A stretch of DNA of 64,000 bases from Saussurea involucrata (Eukaryota > Streptophyta > Magnoliopsida > Asterales > Asteraceae): contig CM066318.1 in NCBI GenBank assembly GCA_033807775.1, positions 87,376,879 to 87,440,878 on the forward strand. Direction: 5' to 3'. Below, piece by piece: positions 58,927-64,000 of the stretch (position 1 is its first letter; the number at the start of each line of letters is the position of its first letter). The notes below the pieces were generated by a model that did not search any database, was not told the DNA's origin, and saw only the letters and a list, made by a program, of their open reading frames with translations. Both the position numbers and the translations under genes were made by a program.

Positions 58927-60409
58927 GTTTCCAAAAGAACATAAGAACAATACTCAAAAGAGATATGAGGTGATGAGCAGGATTCCTAAAACACTTAGAG
59001 TGCTAGGTCAAGCCACACCTCAAAGCTCTCAAAGTTTGTTTTGATTATAAGGAAAGAGAGAAAAAGAAAAAAAAAATTAGCGGAAGCAGAATAACAAGTC
59101 AAGACAAACAATCACAACAAGTAATATAGAACAGATCGGAACAGAGGCAGGCCCGAGAGAGGCCACAGATCGTACCTGAACAGAAGAAACACATAATAGT
59201 GAGAATGACAGTTTTATTGATGTTGTTACAATAGCAAAAAATTAAAAATACCAAGAAACAAGAGATATTAACAGATGAAGAGTTACCGAAAAAAACAGTA
59301 CTAGAGAAGATAACCGTTCCTTGCTTAGGTTATTAAAACAGAAGCTCGCGGTTAAGAAGTAGTTCTAAGAAAAAAGGATCAGATCTGATATCATCGTTGT
59401 TTATAAACAGTTTGATTTTGATATTGTTGTGGCAGAACCATATAACTCAAGAAACCACTTAGAACAACATACACCAACAGTGAGCTCAGATCTGAAAGAA
59501 AAAAAGAACGAGACTCAGACTTAGACCATGAGATATATACAAATCTCAGATCTAAGTGGTGAGTAATGTTGAACAAAGACAATAAACCTCAGATCAAAAA
59601 GATATAGTTGATCTTAGATCTGAGTAGCAACCGAGACTCTAGTAAACAAGATAATATGCATAGATAATTTTGTAAGGAAAGAACAGATATGCAGGTTCAA
59701 ATTTTCGTGAATAAGAACAAGATATACAAGACAACTCCCATAAATTTGGTAACTGTTAAGGATCTTGATCACAACAGCAACAAAATCTTTAATCGAAGAC
59801 GTGGAGTCGTACCAAGATCTCAACTGGACCAAGATAGAGTCATCTTAAAATGTTAACTTGTACGAAGAAAATATGAACCGTAAATCTGTGATTTAAAATC
59901 AGAAAGAAGAAATACAAAGAGCTTCAAAAAAGACAGAACGAAGCAGATCTGCTTTTCTTTTAAAAGAAATATTTTGAAGAACCACGACCTGGAGGACAAG
60001 GATCAAATCAGGAGATATAATGGATCTCAGATTTGAGCAACGTCCAAATCTCAACAAGAAATAAAAAAGTAATAGCAGATTTTCAAAAGAACACACAGGT
60101 TTGAGAAGACGAGTTCAGATCTATAAACCTTGAGTAATAAGCTCTTTGGTTGAAACCATAAAGTCTAACCAAGATCTTAACATTAAACAAACCAAATCTC
60201 AAAGAATCCAGAACAAGAAAAGTTGAAGAAGATGGGTATCTACATAAGTCTAAAACGGGATCTGAACAGATCTAAACATAGAGAAAATCATCGTCGATGA
60301 GGTTGTGACTCATAACACCATCCTAGTTGCTATTGTAACTCCGGTGATGAACAAAAAACCGCACAACCAGATCGAGAAGATTTGAAATAGTAGATGGATC
60401 GAGCCTTTA
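58927..60409 (-). other. Long 5' leader of Copia 4
   Basis: About 1.48 kb between the primer site and the gag ATG, rich in AGATCT-like motifs, without a supported gene. Unusually long for a Copia leader. Confidence 0.6.
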
Positions 60410-60421
60410 GCTCTGATACCA
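60410..60421 (-). other. Primer binding site of Copia 4
   Basis: TGGTATCAGAGC on the minus strand, directly adjacent to the LTR end without a spacer. Confidence 0.93.
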
Positions 60422-60896
60422 TATTAAAACCATATAACTCGTTTTTATTTAACAACAGATCAAGAAATATTACAAACTTTAGTACTGTAAGAAAGAACAA
60501 ACCCTAGTTACATAAGAAACTTACAAAGTTAACCTAACTAGAGAGAAAGAGAAAAACGAGAGCTAAAAGAATAATATTCAGATAGAAATTGTGTGTTGTG
60601 CTGAAATTGAAGAGATCTCCACATTAAATACTTCAATCTCATATTTCCATAATCAGTCCCTGAGATATTACACCTTCAGCCCTTGTAGTATGCATAAACG
60701 ACTCCGCTACCCTTTAAGATCTTCCAAACATGAGGCGCAGTCCCTTGTGTCCTCAACAATCAGTTCTTTGACATTTCAGCCTCTCTTATTTTTGTTTATT
60801 ACATGTAATACCCTGAAATCTAGAAACATTTCAAGTTAGTAAAGTTTAACTACCAAAAAAGTCAAGATTGTTTAAATCTAACAACATCTTTTAACA
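60422..60896 (-). repeat. 5' LTR of Copia 4
   Basis: 475 bp, one visible difference from the other LTR. Confidence 0.94.
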
Positions 60897-60999
60897 CAGA
60901 TCTTAATGATTCTTTTTTATGGTTTTATTATAAGTTATTTTTTCTAAGCTAATCACCTAATTCTCATACATTTTTATTACTTCTTTTATTTTATAGGCT

Positions 61000-61680
61000 C
61001 CGAGTATCCTACTTCTAGTTTGTTTTTAGTGAGTTGTATGGGATTAAAGAAGGATTAGATGATTTGTCTTTGGATGAGAGTACATATATAAGAAATGTGG
61101 CTCTTAAGATGAAATTGAAATTTGACAAATATTGGGGTACTTGTAATCTGTTGATTTTCATTGGTGTTGTTTTGGATCCTAGATTTAAGATGAAGTTGGT
61201 TGAGTTCTCTTTTAATTCTATTTATTCTGCGGATGTGGCTCCTAAACAAATGAAAATTGTTCGACATAGTTTTACTAAAATGTTTGAAGAGTATGTTAAG
61301 CAACATAAAGCAGCTAATGTGAAAGTGGAGTTAAGAGTGGTTATAACAAGCTAAGTTCTAGAGTTGGTATGGGTATCAAGAGTGGCACGACAGTTTTGCT
61401 AGTGTGAAGTCAGAGTTAGACGTTTATTTAGAAGAAGGCATGTATATTGGTGATTCAGGTGTATATTTTGATGCCTTGGAGTGGTGGAGGGAGAAATCTG
61501 AACTTTAGAGTTTTGTCTAAACTGGCTGCTAATGCTTTGGCAATTACTGTTGCTTCAAAATTAGCTTTTAGTGCCGGTGGGAGAGTTATCGATGCCTATT
61601 GTGCCTCTTTAGAAACGAAGACGGTAGATATGTTCATTTATGGGCTATACAAAAAGAAAATAAAGGTAATATTCTGAATC
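61000..61680 (+). pseudogene. hAT (RICESLEEPER-like) transposase C-terminal remnant
   Basis: hAT transposases move cut-and-paste elements with 8 bp duplications. The frame 61034-61354 matches the hAT-like RNase H segment (KFDKYWG, FIGVVLDPRFKMKLVEF). After stops and a frameshift, the C-terminal dimerisation block follows in 61420-61665 (FDALEWWREKSEL, LSKLAANALAI, VASKLAFSAGGRVIDAY). The BED finger and N-terminal catalytic part are absent, and no TIRs were found, so it is a decayed fragment. Confidence 0.85.
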
Positions 61681-61944
61681 TCATCAATTATAATACTTGG
61701 TTTCTTACAATAACTAATTATTACTTTGTTTGTTTGTTGAATTGTTGTAGGAAACTGATGACAAAATATATGTTGAACTTCCATGAGGTGACAAATGATG
61801 GTGGATTGTTTTTATTTATTTGTTCAAATGATGACGTTGAATTATTTTTTTTTGTTCAAATGATGATGGTTGATGAATGGTGATTGTTTTGTATATGTTT
61901 AAACTATGGATATTTGTGTGTAATACTTAACTGAATGACAAGTT
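61681..61944. other. AT-rich tail after the hAT remnant
   Basis: No gene seen; below 300 bp and T-rich. Confidence 0.4.
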
Positions 61945-62155
61945 GTGGTGTTCATTTATGTTCATTTAGATCTATTCGTTTGTGTTCGTTTATCCCGTTC
62001 GTTTATCTTCGTTTATGTGCGTTTAGCATGTTAGCGAACGAACATAAACGAACACGAACACAAAGATTTTCGTTCGTTTACCGTTCGTGTTCGTTCGATT
62101 GTTCGGTTAAGTTAAATGAAATAACATGAACAAGTCTCTGTTCATGTTCGTTTAC
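61945..62155. repeat. Cluster of GTTCGTTTA motifs in both orientations
   Basis: More than ten GTTCGTTT/AAACGAAC-like units; the left half is mostly forward, followed by AACGAACATAAACGAACACG and forward units again, giving a fold-back potential. Confidence 0.7.
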
Positions 62156-62825
62156 AACCCTATCCATGGTGTAGTCCTATTTTGTCATATTGAAAACGAT
62201 AACCGAGCTTATTTTGTCATCTTCACACCGTGATCTCTGCCGGTATAAGTTTTCACTCCATCTTGTTATTGTATGTCAATATATCCTTACTCAGACCAAT
62301 ATTATGCTCATAGTATTTATGAGAACATCCCAATCCTACACTGTGGAGACAATGATGATGTGAAAAACCATCAAGTGAATGCAAAGCATGTTACTTTCCA
62401 CACAAAAAACTTGCAATATTATGAGATCTCATTCAAGAGTAATTACACCTTTGACACGCCTTTCCTCTATCTTGCTATAAAGCTTGCTGGGTAATAACCA
62501 TCAACTTCATAAAATAACTTTTATTTAAAGAATATTTCAAGAACTAATATGTTAAATTTGTTCTTTTATGGATCCCACGTTGCTTGTCTTGGGTCATTTT
62601 AACTATTGAAAGTTTGTTTACATTTTTTTTTCCATTTATGGTTTTTTGAACTCATCTTGCGAAAGGAATTATCAAGTTTGATGATCACATAAAACTCTTC
62701 ATTAATGGTATTTCATGGGACACCAATGAAGAACGCTTCCAGATTTTCAAACCAATCAACTAGTTGTGTCTAAACAACCAAAAATCAAAATGAAACTATA
62801 ATAACTAACAATGAAAATAAAATAA
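62156..62825. other. Interval with no supported gene
   Basis: Contains a 73-codon open frame at 62273-62494 without recognisable domains; probably chance or a decayed exon. Confidence 0.3.
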
Positions 62826-62905
62826 CAAGTAACAGTAGCCAAATTAGTAACAACAATCAAATTAGTAATAACAATCAAATTAGTAACAACAGCTAAATTA
62901 GTTAA
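62826..62905. repeat. Tandem ~18 bp repeat
   Basis: AACAATCAAATTAGTAA-like units, about four in tandem, with small variations. Confidence 0.85.
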
Positions 62906-62936
62906 AAAAGAGAGTAAAAAACATCAGTCATCTTAA

Positions 62937-63313
62937 GCATACGTTGAACACATATGTGAACCAACAGATTTTGTTGTAACAGTTGCTATAAACAACGCCG
63001 GTGGAAGCCTTCGACCTCCGGCACCACCTCCCGAGCATCCACCTTCTCCAACGTTGCCTACTCAACCTCCGCCGTCTCCAATTGAACTAGGGAAAGTTTC
63101 AAATTTTAGGAAATCAATGTATGTACCGGAGGGTCTCGCCAGACGACTCGAAGAGTTGCACCACAGTGTAGAGGATGAATACAATATTGAGCGGAAGCAT
63201 GCAGAAGACACTTAGCGACGACTCAGTCTTGAAAAGAAGAACGATTCGTTGATAGGAGAACTCAGTCAGCTGATGAAGGATATGAAAAAACGCGGAGGAG
63301 ATGTACACCCGTA
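62937..63313 (+). pseudogene. Proline-rich/coiled-coil coding remnant, unknown
   Basis: One frame runs from about 62937 to TAG at 63311-63313 with a single internal TAG near 63213. It encodes VEHICEPTDFVV, then a proline-rich segment (PPAPPPEHPPSPT), then a charged, probably helical stretch (RRLEELHHSVEDEYNIE, LSQLMKDMKKRGGD). Codon phase and composition look like real coding sequence. I do not recognise the family; it may be the C-terminal part of a plant transposon protein. Confidence 0.45.
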
Positions 63314-63319
63314 GGTTCG

Positions 63320-63349
63320 TTTTTTTTTTTGGGGGGGGGGGGGGGGGGG
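63320..63349. repeat. T11-G19 homopolymer junction
   Basis: Eleven T followed by nineteen G. Such G-runs are strong quadruplex formers and are also error-prone in sequencing. Confidence 0.9.
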
Positions 63350-63457
63350 TTCGTAGTTTTCTATATGAATGATATAGAGGACTTAACAACAAAAATTGAG
63401 AGTCAAATCAAGAGCCAAAGTCAGAAAACCAAAAATAAAAATAAAAACAAAACAGGG

Positions 63458-63864
63458 TGTTGCGCGGGTAAGCACGCGGCTTAAACCCACGCAACATGTG
63501 GCGTAACTCACTGTTTTGCTTTCCTCCAAATTTCCTTCTTACGCCGTCTTTTCTTGAAGCAACGTCAGCATCCACCCAACAATACAATTCCATTTGATTT
63601 ACAAGTCTTTCAATATTTTATCATCATTTAGTTATTTAAATTTAGATTAGGATGAGATTTAATTTGTTTATTTACTTTTCATATTTATCTTTTTCTTAGT
63701 TTAGGTTATAAATAGGACTATTAGGTTTCATTGTTAGTCATCTATCAATTAATACATTTTCTCTTAAGAGTTTTCTCTTAATATTCTTGAGTTTACTGTT
63801 AGTAATCTCATCATCAAAAGGGTTTAGACGCTTGTCGATCCTTCCGCAAACCGACGCTACGTCA
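63458..63864 (+). repeat. 5' LTR of an LTR element running off the window
   Basis: Begins TGTTGCGCGGGT, ends ACGTCA, TATAAATA at 63707-63714, and is followed two bases later by a primer site. A near-perfect inverted copy (ACCCACGCAACA) of its first 12 bases lies at 63485-63496. The left border is inferred because the partner LTR is outside the window. Confidence 0.6.
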
Positions 63865-63866
63865 AG

Positions 63867-63878
63867 TGGTATCAGAGC
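63867..63878 (+). other. Primer binding site of the right-edge element
   Basis: TGGTATCAGAGC, complementary to initiator Met tRNA. Confidence 0.9.
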
Positions 63879-63904
63879 CAGGTTTCGCCTGTCTTTTCAC
63901 CATC

Positions 63905-64000
63905 ATGGCAGATCAACAACCCACTACCAAAGCAGATTTGGTCGGTATGAACGCGGCCCTTACCGCGGCAATCGCTGATCTGACGGCGGCTGTTAACCGA
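63905..64000 (+). CDS. gag start of the right-edge LTR element (partial)
   Basis: An open frame from ATG 63905 to the window end, beginning MADQQPTTKADLVGMNAAL, 27 bases after the primer site. Its position makes it gag; the style resembles plant Ty3/gypsy gag N-termini, but too little is visible to assign a lineage. Confidence 0.55.
   Translation, partial: MADQQPTTKADLVGMNAALTAAIADLTAAVNR

Larger units (their letters stand above)
54064..60896 (-). mobile_element. Young Copia element (Copia 4) with TG...TA LTR ends
   Basis: A complete 6,833 bp minus-strand element with 475 bp LTRs differing at one position and the target duplication CAGAT at 54059-54063 and 60897-60901. The primer site touches the 5' LTR directly. 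The LTRs start TGTTAAAAG and end TTTTAATA, so the element uses the rare TG...TA ends. Gag-pol has a few recent lesions only. Confidence 0.95.

Noticed and set aside
62273..62494. 73-codon open frame
   Set aside because: No domain, no regulatory context, AT-rich surroundings; chance is adequate.

Overview
This window is a repeat-rich plant nuclear segment, probably eudicot and possibly Asteraceae (an inference from the element families and AT-rich intergenic sequence, not a proof). I find no complete host protein gene. It holds nested transposable elements plus host gene pieces they appear to carry. Left block: a 13.0 kb Sirevirus-type Copia element (element 1, 159-13203, target duplication AAGGA) with gag, pol and a large extra 3' gene, followed by old LTR-like remnants (13209-15166) and a small MITE (15174-15413).

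Central block (15512-34925): a Helitron complex, mostly on the minus strand. An outer Helitron 5' end lies at 34925, a Rep/helicase remnant at 30780-32258, a helicase 3' piece at 27523-28223, and canonical Helitron 3' hairpins at 15969 and 16205. Inside are host fragments: exons 1-3 of a TOPLESS-family co-repressor, and on the plus strand a promoter with telo-boxes and Site II motifs followed by box C/D snoRNA genes (a 25S-complementary guide, a degenerate tandem relative, a U43-like guide and one more candidate). A U25-like snoRNA lies at 29221. A 5,009 bp stretch of this complex (17094-22102) occurs again, apparently identical, at 23852-28860. Between the copies are a truncated MULE transposase and a fold-back MITE.

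Right block: a decayed Tnt1/Tork-like Copia element on the minus strand (35879-53566) is split in its protease region by a second Sirevirus copy (element 2, 40024-53031, target duplication GATCC). Next is a young minus-strand Copia element with TG...TA LTR ends (54064-60896, target duplication CAGAT), a hAT transposase remnant, a proline-rich coding remnant and, at the window edge, the 5' LTR and gag start of another LTR element.

The two Sirevirus copies share an unusual layout. The third gene has its own apparent promoter (TGACGTCA, G-box, TATA box), a 5'UTR intron and a coding intron. The gag-pol stop codon sits inside what looks like a splice acceptor. A CGCTGA/TCAGCG hexamer is strongly over-represented. 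These features, the snoRNA cluster and the TOPLESS fragment inside Helitron sequence are the main points for follow-up.
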